Shown: piece after piece, positions 1-10,977 of the stretch
Layout of the letters: each line of letters begins with the position of its first letter
Position numbering within the stretch: position 1 is the first letter of the stretch
NCBI GenBank assembly: GCA_019448385.1
Contig: JAGTXO010000092.1
Span: 1 to 54,034 of the forward strand
Origin: Diacronema lutheri
Taxonomy: Eukaryota; Haptophyta; Pavlovophyceae; Pavlovales; Pavlovaceae
Direction: 5' to 3'
Length of the DNA stretch: 54,034 bases
Notes under the pieces: model-generated
Seen by the model: the letters and a program-made list of their open reading frames with translations, nothing else
Database searches by the model: none
Told to the model about the DNA's origin: nothing
Program-made: the position numbers and the translations under genes

Positions 1-745
1 GCCGCGCGCAAGGCGGAGGCGGACGAGCTCAAGCGGCGCGAGGGGCTGCAGATCGCGCGCGCGCGCGCCAAAGACGCCGAGCTCGCCACGATCACCGAGC
101 GCGTCCGCGTGCGCGCCGCCGCGCGCGCCGCCGCGCGCGCGCCGCGCGCCGCGCGCGGCCTCGTGGCGGCCGCGGAGGCGCGGCGCTGCATGTGCGATGC
201 GCGCGCGCCGTGTTGGCGCGCGCGCGGGTGGGGGCGCTGCCCCGTCCGGCGGTGGGGGCGCTGCTTCGTCCGGCGCGCCCGTCGCCGCGCGCCGCCTGCG
301 GCACCGCGCGCCATCCGCCGCTCGCCGCCCGCGCCGCCATCGCGCGGGCGGGTGCGCCCGCACGTCCGCGGCGCGCGCGGCGCGCGGCGCGCGGCCGCGC
401 GCGGCGCCGGCGTTGCGCGCGGCCGCGCGCCGCGCCAGCGCGCGCCTCTGTGGCCCCGCCGCCCGCCCCCGGCCCCGCCGTGCCGCGCGCGGTCGGTTCG
501 CCCGCCATGTGCGGTCGGTTCGCCCGCCATGTTTTTCATTTTGTGTGCGGTCGGTTCTCGCCCGCCTGCGCGCCTCCGCCGCCCGTCGCGCGGCCGCCCG
601 TCGCGCGCGCTCGCGGCCGGGCGGGGCGGGGCGCGCGGCGCGCGCGCCAGCTCGCGTCGCAGCGTAGCCCACGGAAAATGGGGGTGGGGGGGGGTCCGCA
701 GCGCCTCGCCAACCGCAGTCGGCGCGGCGCCCGCGCGCCGCGCCG

Positions 746-797
<52 letters not shown>

Positions 798-2267
798 TTT
801 GGTCTTGCGCCGCACGCCATGTTTTAAACATTGTGTGCACACACGCCGCGCGCGCGGCGGCCGTGCGCAGGCGTTCGAGGCATCGGCGGTGTCGCTGCAG
901 CACGATGCGGCCGAGCTGGGAAGGCGCGAACTGGAGGAATCTATTTACGTCCCCTTCTCATCCGATTTCTCAGTCAGGCTTCGGTCAGTGTGGGGCGGGG
1001 AGAGGGCAGTTGGGGGGTGTGGGGGGGGGGGGGGGGGGGGGGGGGGGCAGCACAGGAAGCACCCACCCGAATCGCGCAGCGCGGGCAGCGCGCACGCTGA
1101 CCCCCCCCCCCCCCCCCCCCCCCCCGCCCTGCGCAAGCGTCCCCTCATTTGCTGGTGAAACCCTGCCCCCTCCCCCCCTTCCCTTCCGGTGTTGTATCGC
1201 AGTTCGAATCGGCTGGCGCTTGCGCTCGGCACCAACGCGCAGGGATCAAAGGTGCAGCGGGTGGCAGCGGGCCGCGGCGGGCGGTAGCGGGCGGTAGCGG
1301 GCGGCGGCAGCCCCCCGCCTTCTGCCAAGCCACGCGCGCCAGTCATGCGGTCATGCAAAGGATAGACCCCTCAGCCCCCCCCCCCCCCCCCCCCCCCCCT
1401 CCCCGCCCCACCCCCCCCACCCCTCCCGGCTGGGCCGCCCTTTTTCAAACCCGTGCTCCAGGTCGGTTCGGCGCTCTACTGGCGACTGCGGCCTGGCCTC
1501 GCCATCGGCGGCTCGGTTGCGTATAACGTGACGGTGAGTGCGCGCCTGTGTCTGTACCCGCTACTTCCCTCCTCTACCCCCTCGCCCCCTCTCCCGCCTC
1601 ACCCGCGCCGACAACACCGCGTCCCCCCGCCCCTGCCCCCTTTCTCCCCTTCCCCCCTCCCCCACTGCCCGCCCTTTCCCGCCCTTTTCTCTTTCCCGCC
1701 CTTTTCTCTTTCCCGCCCTTTTCTCTTTCCCGCCCTTTTCTCAGTCTGACGTCGTCGAGCGCCTGCTGATCGGCGGCACGGCGCATGGCGGCGCGCATGC
1801 GGTCAAGGTGGCGGCCGAGCGGCACGGCGCCGTCAATCTGCTCTATTCGATCAAGGCGCGCGCCGCCCCTTTGCACAGCGCCGCCCCGCCAGGCCTCGCC
1901 TCCCCGCCCGGCTGTGCATGCATTCCAAGCGCCCACATCCCACCCCCCCCCCCCCTCATCCCCCCTGTCACCCGTCCACCGCCCCCGTCCCTCCCCGCAC
2001 GCTGCGCGCCGCATGGAGGCACAGTTCATCTGCGCGTACCGCACCCGCCCCGCCCCCGCGCGCCGCTCCTTCCGCCCCGGGTGGCAAGCACACCTGCCCC
2101 CCCCCCCCCCCCCCCCTCTCCCCCCGCCTTTTTTCAAAACACGTTTTCGCCGCCCAATTCCCGTCTCGCAGATGAGTCGCAGTGTGCAGCTGCTCGTCAA
2201 GGCGCAGCTGAGTGAAGGCCACTCGACGCTGCGCAACCTTGGCGCCTCAGTCGCCTTCAATCTCTGA
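1..2267 (+). CDS. 3' part of a six-exon gene, unknown function, beta-strand-like C terminus
   Basis: I built this from splice sites. Exons are 1-102, 871-977, 1203-1251, 1462-1533, 1745-1855 and 2172-2267 (stop TGA). All junction phases agree and give 179 codons in the window. The gene enters from the left edge. The first visible exons are charged and coiled-coil-like (ELKRREGLQIARARAKDAEL). The later exons alternate polar and hydrophobic residues in short strands (YWRLRPGLAIGGSVAYNV, HGAVNLLYSIK, LGASVAFNL at the end), as in a membrane beta-barrel of the VDAC/Tom40 type. That is only a resemblance and I cannot name the family. Donors are GT for introns 1, 3 and 4 and GC for introns 2 and 5. 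The introns carry poly-C and poly-G runs. The gene converges on the next gene, 220 bp downstream. Confidence 0.55.
747..797. repeat. 51-bp poly-C run in an intron
   Basis: An uninterrupted run of 51 C lies in intron 1 of the first gene. Similar runs of 20-90 C or G recur in most introns here (for example 1021-1047, 12733-12770, 16602-16649, 18579-18665, 53011-53067). Their exact length in an assembly is unreliable. Confidence 0.9.
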
Positions 2268-2486
2268 GCCGCGCGCACTGAAATTCCCTTCGAAAAGTCG
2301 GCGGCATTCGATGAAGCCACGGGCACTTGGCGGCGGGCGGGCCGCGGGCGTTGACACGCTTGCGCGCATTTCACGCACGTGCGCAGGGTACCCACTTGAC
2401 TCATGGAAAAAAAAAAAAAAAAAAAAAGTGAAATGGCCCCACGTGGCCTCACCCGCATACCAAGCAGCTGTTACACCACGCGCTCG
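2268..2486. other. Intergenic spacer between convergent genes, with poly-A run
   Basis: This 219-bp spacer separates the stops of two convergent genes. It contains a 21-bp poly-A run at 2407-2427. The run may be a relic of a retroposed 3' end or a slippage tract. Nothing else is recognisable. Confidence 0.5.
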
Positions 2487-3866
2487 TCACGGCGGCGGCA
2501 TTTCGGCCCCTCCGGCAGCGACGAGGGCCTGCGCGATGGCCGCCCTCCTCAGCACCACCGCAAGGCCATGCGCGGACGCGAGCGAGAAGTGGGTGTACGC
2601 GCAGAGGAGGAGATGAAAGAGCGCGTGGCCCCACCCGTGCAGCAGCGTCCGGTTGACGGCAAAGCACGCGCCGCCCGCCGCGAACGCCGCGAGCGCTGCG
2701 CGCGCGCGCGACGGAGCGGGCGGGCGGGCGGTGGGTGGCGCGGTGGGCGGCGCGGTGGGCGGCGCGGCGCGAGGCGCGCGCGCGAGAGGCTGTCGGGCCA
2801 ACGCATCCCGTAATTGCCGCCTCCTCCTTCCCCCCCCCCCCCCCCCCCCCCCCCCGGGAGCACGCGAAGGAAGCAGTGGCGCACCGCGCAGGCCGCCCGC
2901 CACCCGCCCAGCCGCCAGCGACCCGCCCAGCCACCCGCCGCGGGGCGGGTGCGAACGCACAGGCGGTAAAGTTGGCCACGTCGCCCCTCGCAAGCATGGC
3001 GGCGGAGGAGTGGAGCACGGTCAGCGCAATCCCCAGCTGACGGAAGACGGGTCTGTGCATGCATGCATGCATGGGGGGGGGGGGGGGGGGGGGGGGGGGG
3101 AGGGGGAATGGAGAAGGCATGCCGTGTGGCGCAGGCGGGCCAAAGTGGGTAATTTTGAAAGGAGGAAGGGTAGGGCGGGAGGGAGGGTGGGGAGGGCGGG
3201 AAGAAAAGGGGCGGCGGAAGCGACGGCGTCAGCGCAAAAAAGTCGGCCGCGCGCGCGGCGCAGGCGCGGCGGGCGGTCGCGCGACGGCGCCGCGCGCGCG
3301 CAGTGCTGCGCGCGCGCGCGCCTCTGCTGCGGCGCCGTCCACAGCGCGTAGATGCACACGGCGGAGAGGCAGGCGGTGAGCGCGCTGTAGCGCAGGGAGG
3401 CGGAGAGGCCGAAGGACGTGAGCACCTGCGCCGCAGCCCTCCCGGACCGGACCCGGGGGGGGGGGGGGGGGGAAGGGGAAGAAGGGAGGTGGAGGGGGGG
3501 GGGGGGGGGGGGGAGGGGGCTTAGGGTAGAGGAGGAGAGGCCGCGAGGGAGGGGAGAGGGGAAGAGGGTAGTGGACGCGATGCATGCATGCATGCACGCG
3601 GCGCGCGGTCGCCACGGCGCGCGGCCGCGCCCGCCGCCGTCGCGCCGCGCCCCACCGCGCCGATGTGGATGAAGGTCTGGTCGAGGCGGCGGTATATGTT
3701 GGCGTGTGGGTCCCAGCTCAACCCACAGCCGAGCGCGCGCGCCACGCCGCCCACCCGGCCGCCGAGGCCACCGGAGCCACCCACGCGCGCGTACGCGAGT
3801 TCAAACGCGGATTTGGCGGCGCCGTTGCCACGCACGCCGCTGCCGCTGCCAGCCGACCCACGGCCT

Positions 3867-3906
<40 letters not shown>

Positions 3907-4952
3907 CGTCGACGTCGTCGTCGTCGTCGTCGGCGCGCGCGCCGAGCAGCGCGCTGGTCTCGGCGGTGGTCTCGGCAGCGGCGCGCGGCACACCAGCGCA
4001 GCCGCGCAATGGCGGCGGGAACGCGCGCCGCCGCCCACGCACGCCGGGGCCACTGCCGCCGCTGCCGACACCACCGCCGCCGCCGCTGCCGCCACCGATG
4101 TCGTCGTCGTTGAGGCCGCCGTCGCCGTCGTCGTCAAAGTCGGCGGCGTCGTCGGCGGCGTCGGGTTCTGCCAGGGCGCGCGCGTATCCGCCGCGGCCGC
4201 CGCCGCTGCTGCCGCCGCCCGCCCAAGAACCCGACAGGAGCGCGCCAAGCCCGCCGCCGCCGCCAAGCCCGCCGCCACCACCAAGCCCTCGCCAGAGCGC
4301 GCGCAGGACACCGCCACCGCCCCCCTTCTCGCCCTTGCCCCCCGCGCCGTCCGTCTCGGAGTCGACGGCGGCGTCGACGTCGGCCGCGCGCGACCGCACG
4401 CCTGCGGCGGAGGCAGCCGCCGACCGCTGCCGCGGCGCGCCGACGCGCCGCGCGCGCGCGCCGCGCGCGCCCGCCGCGTCGAGTGCGCCGCCGCCCAGTT
4501 CGCCGCCGGCGGGGCCGTCGGCCGGCGCGCGCACCTCGCCGTCGGCCCCGCCAGGGGCCGCGGCGTCGGCGCGCGCGCCCTCCGCCCGCCGCGCCGCGCC
4601 GCGCGCCGCGACGCCGTCCCTGTCGCACGCGCCCGCCGCGGCGCAACCGCTGCCGCTGCCGCCTCCGCCTCCGCCTCCGCCTCCGCCACCGTCACCTCCG
4701 CCGCCGCCACCGCCTCCGCCGCCGCCTCCGCCACCACATCCGCCGTCACACGCCCCCCCCTCCTCCTGCAGGCGAAGCTGCTCACAAGCCGTGACGTCAC
4801 GCGTAACGTCACGCGTGACGTCACGCATGCGATGTGTGACGTCACGCAGGCGGCCCCTCGCGGTGGCAGCCGCAGCCGCGCCGCCTGCCCCGCCACCGCC
4901 GTCGCCACCGCCGCCGCCGCCCGCCGCCGTCGGCTCCGGCCGGCCAAGCGCT

Positions 4953-4985
<33 letters not shown>

Positions 4986-5378
4986 CGGGCGATCACCGAC
5001 CCGCCCAGCGCGGCGAGCGCGGCGAGCGCGCGCAGCGGCGCGGCGGCGCGCAGCGCGCGCGCGGCGAGCGCCACGATGGCGTCGCTCGCCACCCACCCGA
5101 CCGCCGCGACGAGGCCGCCGTCGCCCGGGTCGCCGCCCGGCCGCGCCCAGCCCGCCGCGCGCCTGCCGCGCGTGTCGGACATGTCGGACAAATCCGACAG
5201 CCCGCCCGCCACGTCGGAACTGTCCGCGCGTCGGCGCCCGCCACCGCCGCCGCCACCGCCGCCGCCACCCAGCACGCCGCCGCGCGCCGCCGCCTCCGCC
5301 GCCGCGGCTGCGACGGCGGCGGCGGCGGCGGCGCGCGACGTGGCCGCGCCGCGCGCGCACGCGCGCGGCGTCGCCCAT

Positions 5379-5417
<39 letters not shown>

Positions 5418-8400
5418 ACTCCGCCCGCCGCCGCGCCGCGCCGCTGCGCGCGCGCGGCGCGCGCGGCGCGCACGCCGCCGAGCGCGCGGTCGACGGCCTC
5501 CGTCGCGGAGTGCGTGACGTGCGCGTGCAATGCGCACGCGACGTGGAAGGCAATGGAGAAGGGCGCGTGTACGAACCACGCGCCAATCATCACGAGCTCG
5601 AGCGGCGGCCACCAGCAGTCGCCGCCCGCCCACCCGCCGCCGTCGCCGCCGCCGCCGCCGCCGCCGCCGCCCGCCCACCCGCCGCCGTCGCCGCCGCCGC
5701 CCGCGCGCACGCCGCCGCCAAGCTGCGATGCGCGCAGGTGCGTGCCGCCGCCGCCCAGCGCAAACGCCCCCGCGTCCGCAGCGGCGCCACTGCCGTCGCC
5801 GCCGCCCGCAAGGCGACCACCGGCAGCGGCCTCGACCACGGCGGCGAGCGCGCGTGCCGCCATGCCCGCCGCGGCGGCCGCCGCCGCCGCCGATACCGCC
5901 GTCAACACATCGCCGCCTTCGGCCACTCCCGCGCCCACGGCGCCGGCCGCCATCGCTCGCGCCTCGCCCGCGCCCACCGCAAGCGCGCGCCGCGCGCCGC
6001 GCGCCGCGGCGTGCGCCCACCCGCGCGGCGCGCCGCCGTCGCCCTCCGCCGTGTGGCCGGCGGAGGCGGCGGGAGGCGCGACGCGCTCGCCCTCGCCGGC
6101 TACACGGCGGCGGTGCACCTCGCGAGGGCGAGGCGGCGGCGTCCAAGCGACGACCTCGCGCTCGCGCTCGACGCCGCCGCGCGTCGTCGCGTGGCGCGCG
6201 CGCGCCGCGCGCCGGAGCGGCGCGCGGCGCGCGCGCGTTGCCGCCTCCGCCCCTACGCCGACACCGCCGCCACCGCCGCCGTCGGAGCCGCTGCCGTAGG
6301 GGCCGCCACCGCCGCCGCCACCACCGCCACCACCGCCACCGCCACCGCCGCCGCCGGGGCCGCTGCCGTCGGAGGCGAGGCGGCGCGCGCGCGCGCCCGC
6401 CGTGGGCGCCCCGCCGTTGCGCCTGGCGGTTACGCCGGCGGTTACACCCGCGGGTACACCGGCGGTTACGCGGCGCTCGGCTGCGCGCCCGTCAACGCCC
6501 GCCGCGTGGCGGTCGCCGCCGCCGTCGACGACGCCTACGCCGCCGAGCCCGGCGTAACCGCCGGCGTAACCGCCGAGCTCGCCGGCGTAACCGCCGCCCA
6601 GGCGAAAGAGCGCGCTGCCGAGGCGCGCGAGCGCACCGCCCGCTCCGCCGCCGCCGCCACCGTCGCTGCCGGCGCGTTCTGCCTCGCGCGCGCCGCTTGC
6701 GCCGCGCCCGCCCGCCCCTCCGTCCGGTGCCGCCGCGTCGTCGCCGGTGGCGTCACCGGTGGCGTCACCGGTGGCGTCACCGGTGGCGTCACCGGTGGCG
6801 TCACCGGGCACGTACCCCGACGACAAGGCGTAGGCGTAGGCGAAGGGCGGGTAGGGCGAACCGTCGTCCTGGCCGTAGCAGGCAACGTAATGGCGGAGGG
6901 CGACAGCGACGGGCAGCAGCATCGAAAGCGCGTTGCACACCTGTCCGGGGGGGTGGGTAGCGGTTGGAAGTCCGGGGGGGGTTAGGGTTGGGAGTCCGGG
7001 GGTAGGGAGGGTCAGTCCGGGAGGAGGACAACGGGTGCAGGTGGGGGTGGTGGGGCGCAGGGACAGTGTTTTGCTAGGCGAGGCAGTCCGGAAGGGCGAA
7101 ACGAGTCCGGGAGACGGCCAGGCGTGAGCGCACGCGGCCGGACGGCGCGGCGCGACCCGGCGCGGGCGAATCGGCGGCGTGGCGCGAATCTCGCGCGCGC
7201 GACCGCCGCGGCGCGCAGTCCGGTCGCGCAGTCCGGGCGCGCAGTCCGGGCGCACAGTCCGGGCGCGCAGTCCGGGCGCGCAGTCCGGGCGCGCAGTCCG
7301 GGCGCGCGCGCACCTCCTGCGCGGCGGTCATCTGGTGCAGCCCCGAGTAGGCGGGCGTTCCCGTAAGCGCCTGCTCGAGGTCGTCCGAGCCCGCTTCCGA
7401 CAGCGCTTCCGACAGCGCGCTGGACAGGCCCGACACGCCGCCGGTAAGCCCGCTGAGCCCGCCGGACAGCGCACCGGACAGCTCCGAGATGCCCGCGCCC
7501 AGCCCGCCGCCCAGCTCCGAGAGCCGCTCCGACAGCCGCTCCGAGAGCAGTTCCGGACGCGCGCCGGGCTCGGACTGGTCCGACGGCAGGTCCGACAGCA
7601 GGTCCGATGCGTCCGACAGCCCGCTCCACTCGGACGCGAGTGACCGCGACCGACAGAGCGCGGCGGGCACGTGCGCGGGCCCGCCGCTCCCGCCGCTCGC
7701 GCCACCGCACGCGTCACGGTGGGCGTCACGGTGGGCGTCACGGTGGGCGTCACGGTGGGCGTGGGCGTTACGGTGGGCGTCACGGTGGGCGCACCCGCCG
7801 CCGCAGCCGCCGCCGCCCACCACCATCTCGACGCCGCCCTCCACGTCGCCACACACGCCACCGCGCGCGCGCCCCGCGCCAGCGCCGGCCGGCCCGCCGC
7901 CATCGCCGCCCCACGCCGAGCCGTGCGCGCGGCCGCCCGCGGCGCATCCCGCAGCAGCCGTCGGCGAACGCGCGCCGCGCGGCGAGCCGAGCGGTGACGT
8001 GCGCGGCCTGCCCGCGAGCGGCAGGGCCGAGTCCGGTGCGCACAGCCCGCCCACGCCTTGCACACCGGACCACGCCGCCGCGAGCGGCAGGGCCGAGTCC
8101 GGTGCGCACAGCCCGCCCACGCCTTGCACACCGGACCACGCCGCCGCGAGCGGCAGGGCCGAGTCCGGTGCGCACAGCCCGCCCACGCCTTGCACACCGG
8201 ACCACGCCGCCGCGAGCGCGCCGCCGTCGGCGCGCGCGCCAGCCGGCGCGCCAACGCTGCCGTGCGGCGGAGGCGGCGGCGGCGGCGGCGGCGGGGATGC
8301 GCGAGGGGCCGACAGCGCGCTGTGCCCACCGACGCCATCATTGTGGCTTCCATCAGCATGGCCGCCCTGCGCTGCGTCCGCGGCCGTGTGCTCGCCGCCC

Positions 8401-9176
8401 TCGCGCGCCCACGCGCGCGGCGCGTCGCGCCCGCCGCCGGCTGCGCCGGCGCGCAGCGGCGGCGCGACGGCGGCCGCGGCGTGCGCGGCGGCGGTGCGCG
8501 ACGCGTTGGCCGCGGCCAGCGGCGCGACGCTGGCCGCGGTATCGCCGCGCACGGCGGCCGGTGCGATGGTGAACGGCTGAGGCGGCGGCGGCGGCGGCGG
8601 CAGCAGCGGCGGGACGCCGGCCATGGCCAGCGCGCCCGCGCCGCCCGGGCCGATGCCGCCGCCGCCGCCTCCGCCGCCGCCGCCGTCCGGCGGAGCGCCG
8701 TGTGCGCGCGCGGGTAGAGCGGCGGCAGCATTGGCGTCGACGAGCTGGGGCGCAGGCGGCGCGTGTGGCGGCGCGTGCGCGCCAAGAGCCGCGGCCGCCC
8801 CGTCCGCCACGCCCGCGCGCACGGCGCGCTCGCCATCCGTCGCCGCCCCATCGTCGGCCGCGGCGCACGCATGCGCCCGCCGCGCGTCGGCCGGCGCGCG
8901 CGGTGGCTGCAGCTGCGGCTGCACGGGCGGCGCGAGGCCCAACGTCGGCTGGCGCTGCGCCGCGTCCGCACCCCCGCGCGCGTAAGCCCCATCCGCCGCG
9001 CCGAGCGACGTCGGCCACGCGCGCGGCGTCGGCTGGTGCGGCGGCGGCGGCGGCGGTGGCGGCGGCGTGCGCACGGGCTCGGGCGCGAGCGCGGGCGGCG
9101 CGCGCGCCTCCCAGTGCGCGAGGCGGCCGAGTGCGCCGCCGCCCGCCCTCCCGGCGGGTCGGTGCATCGGAGACAC
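2487..9176 (-). CDS. Large low-complexity multi-pass membrane protein, CREST-like C-terminal region
   Basis: Exons on the minus strand are 9176-7314, 6940-3656, 3425-3336, 3036-2961 and 2695-2487. Phases agree at every junction, giving 1841 codons including the stop. The start (9176) is tentative. The first exon is Ala/Pro/Gly/Ser-rich with a 3x66-bp tandem repeat and a 12-bp repeat. The 3.3-kb second exon alternates Gly-rich filler with hydrophobic segments (NALSMLLPVAVALRHYV; ELVMIGAWFVHAPFSIAFHV). The short exons add further membrane segments (FIHIGA/VLTSFGLSASL) and end with a helix containing GWGHALFH. A multi-pass protein with His and Asp in membrane segments and a late HxxxH resembles the CREST group (ceramidase, PAQR, TMEM8/PGAP6-type). 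That assignment is inference. One of the four introns uses a GC donor (after 3336). Confidence 0.55.
6739..6806. repeat. 12-bp coding tandem repeat
   Basis: About five copies of a 12-bp unit (GGTGGCGTCACC) lie in the second exon of the membrane protein gene. Read on the minus strand they encode a Gly-Asp-Ala-Thr repeat just after the first membrane segment. Confidence 0.8.
7209..7310. repeat. GCGCAGTCCGGGC-type tandem repeat in an intron
   Basis: About seven imperfect copies of a 13-14-bp unit lie in the intron between exons 1 and 2 of the membrane protein gene, next to the 5' splice site. The AGTCCGGG core recurs in other introns here, for example 17300-17500 in the uS5 gene. Confidence 0.8.
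7716..7795. repeat. 12-bp coding tandem repeat
   Basis: Copies of GTCACGGTGGGC encode an Ala-His-Arg-Asp repeat on the minus strand in the first exon of the membrane protein gene. Confidence 0.75.
8016..8213. repeat. 66-bp tandem repeat, three copies
   Basis: Three apparently identical 66-bp copies encode a 22-residue unit on the minus strand (core WSGVQGVGGLCAPDSALP). They lie in the first exon of the low-complexity membrane protein gene. The identity suggests recent expansion. Confidence 0.85.
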
Positions 9177-9323
9177 CGGCCTCGCCTCCGTCCGTGTGGT
9201 ACGCGATGCCGGCGCGGCAGCGGCCTTGCCTTTTTCCCATGACAGTCAGTTCGTGTGCGTGTCACGCCCCTCGTGCACTGGCCACTGGGGAATATTCAAA
9301 AGTCGCTGGAGACAGTCTCTTGA

Positions 9324-10880
9324 CAGTATATCGCGGACTGCGACAAGAGCCAGTTTGAGCATGCCTGCGCCGCGCGCACGCGCGACGCCGTTGAGTGCGC
9401 TGCTCGCGCCCAGCGCAACGCCGTCAGGCTGGTTGACCAAGGTGACTTTGACCGCGCGGGCAGGCTCCTGACCTCCTCCGGTCTCGCCGACCTCCGCGAC
9501 CAGAGCGTCCTTGCCGAGCTCGCGCAGAGGCACCAGGGAATGAGGCGAAATTTCGGGGCGAAACGTTTCGCCCCCGAATTCGCCCCGAAACGAAATGCCG
9601 GTTTTGGGCTCCGTTTCGGGGCGAAATTCGGGGGGCGAAATTTCGGGCGAAATTCGGGGCGAAATGTCCATTTCGGGGCGAAATTTCGGGGGGCGAATTT
9701 CGGGGGGCGAAATTTCGGGGGGCGAAATTTCGGGGCGAAATTTCGGGGCGAAATGGCGGCCCGTCATACATGGCGGCACATTCAGTCCTCAAACAAGACC
9801 TTGACCGGCAGGCTGCCCGACTTGAAGATCTTCTGCACGGTGCTCCGTCGCGCTGCCGATGAGTCGCGCTTCTGCGAGCCGACTGTGACTCGCAGGTGGC
9901 GGCTTCATCCCGCCCACGCCGCCTTGAGCATGACAACATGAATACGTTAGTATGTGGACATATGGGCCGTTGCTGCCGGGCGAAATTCGCCCCGAATTTC
10001 GCCCCGAAACGGGTTTCGGGGCAAAATTTGCCCGAAATTTCGCCCCCCGAAAGAAAACCGAAATTTCGCCCCATTTCGGGGCGAAATTTCGGGGGGCGAA
10101 ATGGCAAATCTGCATTTCGCCCCGAAATCTCATTCCCTGAGAGGCACCCGCAGAGCCGCGCGCCGATTCGCGCCGACTACATTTCCGACCCGACCATCGA
10201 CCGGATCACGATCGACGAGGCCGCGCTCGTGCAGGTGCTGCGCAAGCTCGACACACACGTCGCGCCAGGCCCCGGCGGTTGGAACAACGCAATGCTCCGG
10301 GCGCTGAGCTTCACCGACTCCTTTGCGAGCCCGGTGGCCCAGAAGGTCGTCACCTCGCTCAAGATGTACGGAGAGCTGTTCGTCAACAACGACCTGCCCG
10401 CGTGGTACAACTGGCTGGCGACGGCGGTTCGCGAAGTCGGCCTCACGAAGCCCGGCCCCGGCGCGGGGGTGCGCCCCATCGGCATCGGGTGCATGCTGCG
10501 CACCGCGCTCACGCGCGCCGTGTTTGGCGCTGACGTCCGCAGCGCCCTTGGCGAGCGAATGGCGCCGCACCAAGTCGCGGTCGGCGTCAAGGCGGGCATG
10601 ACCAAGGCCATCTTTGGCGTGCGCGTGCACCTCGAGGAGGACAGCGCTGGCGCGGCGATCTTCACCGACCTTGCGAACGCTTTCAACACCGTGGAGCGTG
10701 GCGCGATCGTCGCCGCGCTCGCCGCAAGCGACAATCCGCCGCGCGTCCGCGCGCTCGCGCGCCTCGCCGTTACGGTGCTCACCCCCGCGAGCCCCTCTTT
10801 GGGCTGGGGCGAGGACGCACGATTGCGCCCTACGCATGCGTGCAGGGCGTACAGCTGGGGTCGGTCGAGGGCATGCGTTC
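9324..10880 (+). pseudogene. Truncated non-LTR retrotransposon (LINE) reverse transcriptase, split by a MITE
   Basis: The open frame starts after a TGA at 9321 and reads through a helical region (AQRNAVRLVDQGDFDRAGRL) to 9533. It is broken by the element at 9534-10139 and resumes in the same frame at 10148. The RT part shows GVRPIGIGCMLRTALTRAVF, FTDLANAFNT (motif A, first catalytic Asp) and, after a frameshift near 10830, GVQLGSVEG (finger/palm motif). It stops before the catalytic DD. The 5' end and 3' half are missing. The organisation matches the second RT fragment at 24.8-26.5 kb, so both belong to one LINE family. It is a dead copy abutting the 3' flank of F-box/ankyrin gene A. Confidence 0.75.
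9534..10139. mobile_element. hAT-like MITE, 606 bp, inserted in the LINE
   Basis: The termini are CAGGGAATGAG and its inverse CTCATTCCCTG. They are flanked by a perfect 8-bp duplication AGAGGCAC (9526-9533 and 10140-10147). An 8-bp duplication and a CAGGG-type end are classic for the hAT superfamily. Both arms are built of arrays of the palindrome CGAAATTTCG joined by GGGG spacers (about 9540-9760 and 9985-10130). The central 220 bp is unrelated and may hold a captured coding fragment (LKQDLDRQAARLEDLLHG on +). No transposase is encoded. Removing the element and one repeat restores the RT frame. Confidence 0.85.
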
Positions 10881-10977
10881 GAGGCACTGTGTGGACGAGA
10901 CGCGCGGCGGATGCTCATCTCGCACGTCGGCACGATGGCTGCGCGAGGCCATGCGCAGCTCGGAGGGTGCCGGGTTG

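Noticed and set aside
3584-6985. A 1,133-codon plus-strand open frame rich in Ala, Arg and Pro
   Set aside because: It is antisense to the large membrane-protein exon and owes its length to GC-rich codon repeats; it has no domain or splice logic.
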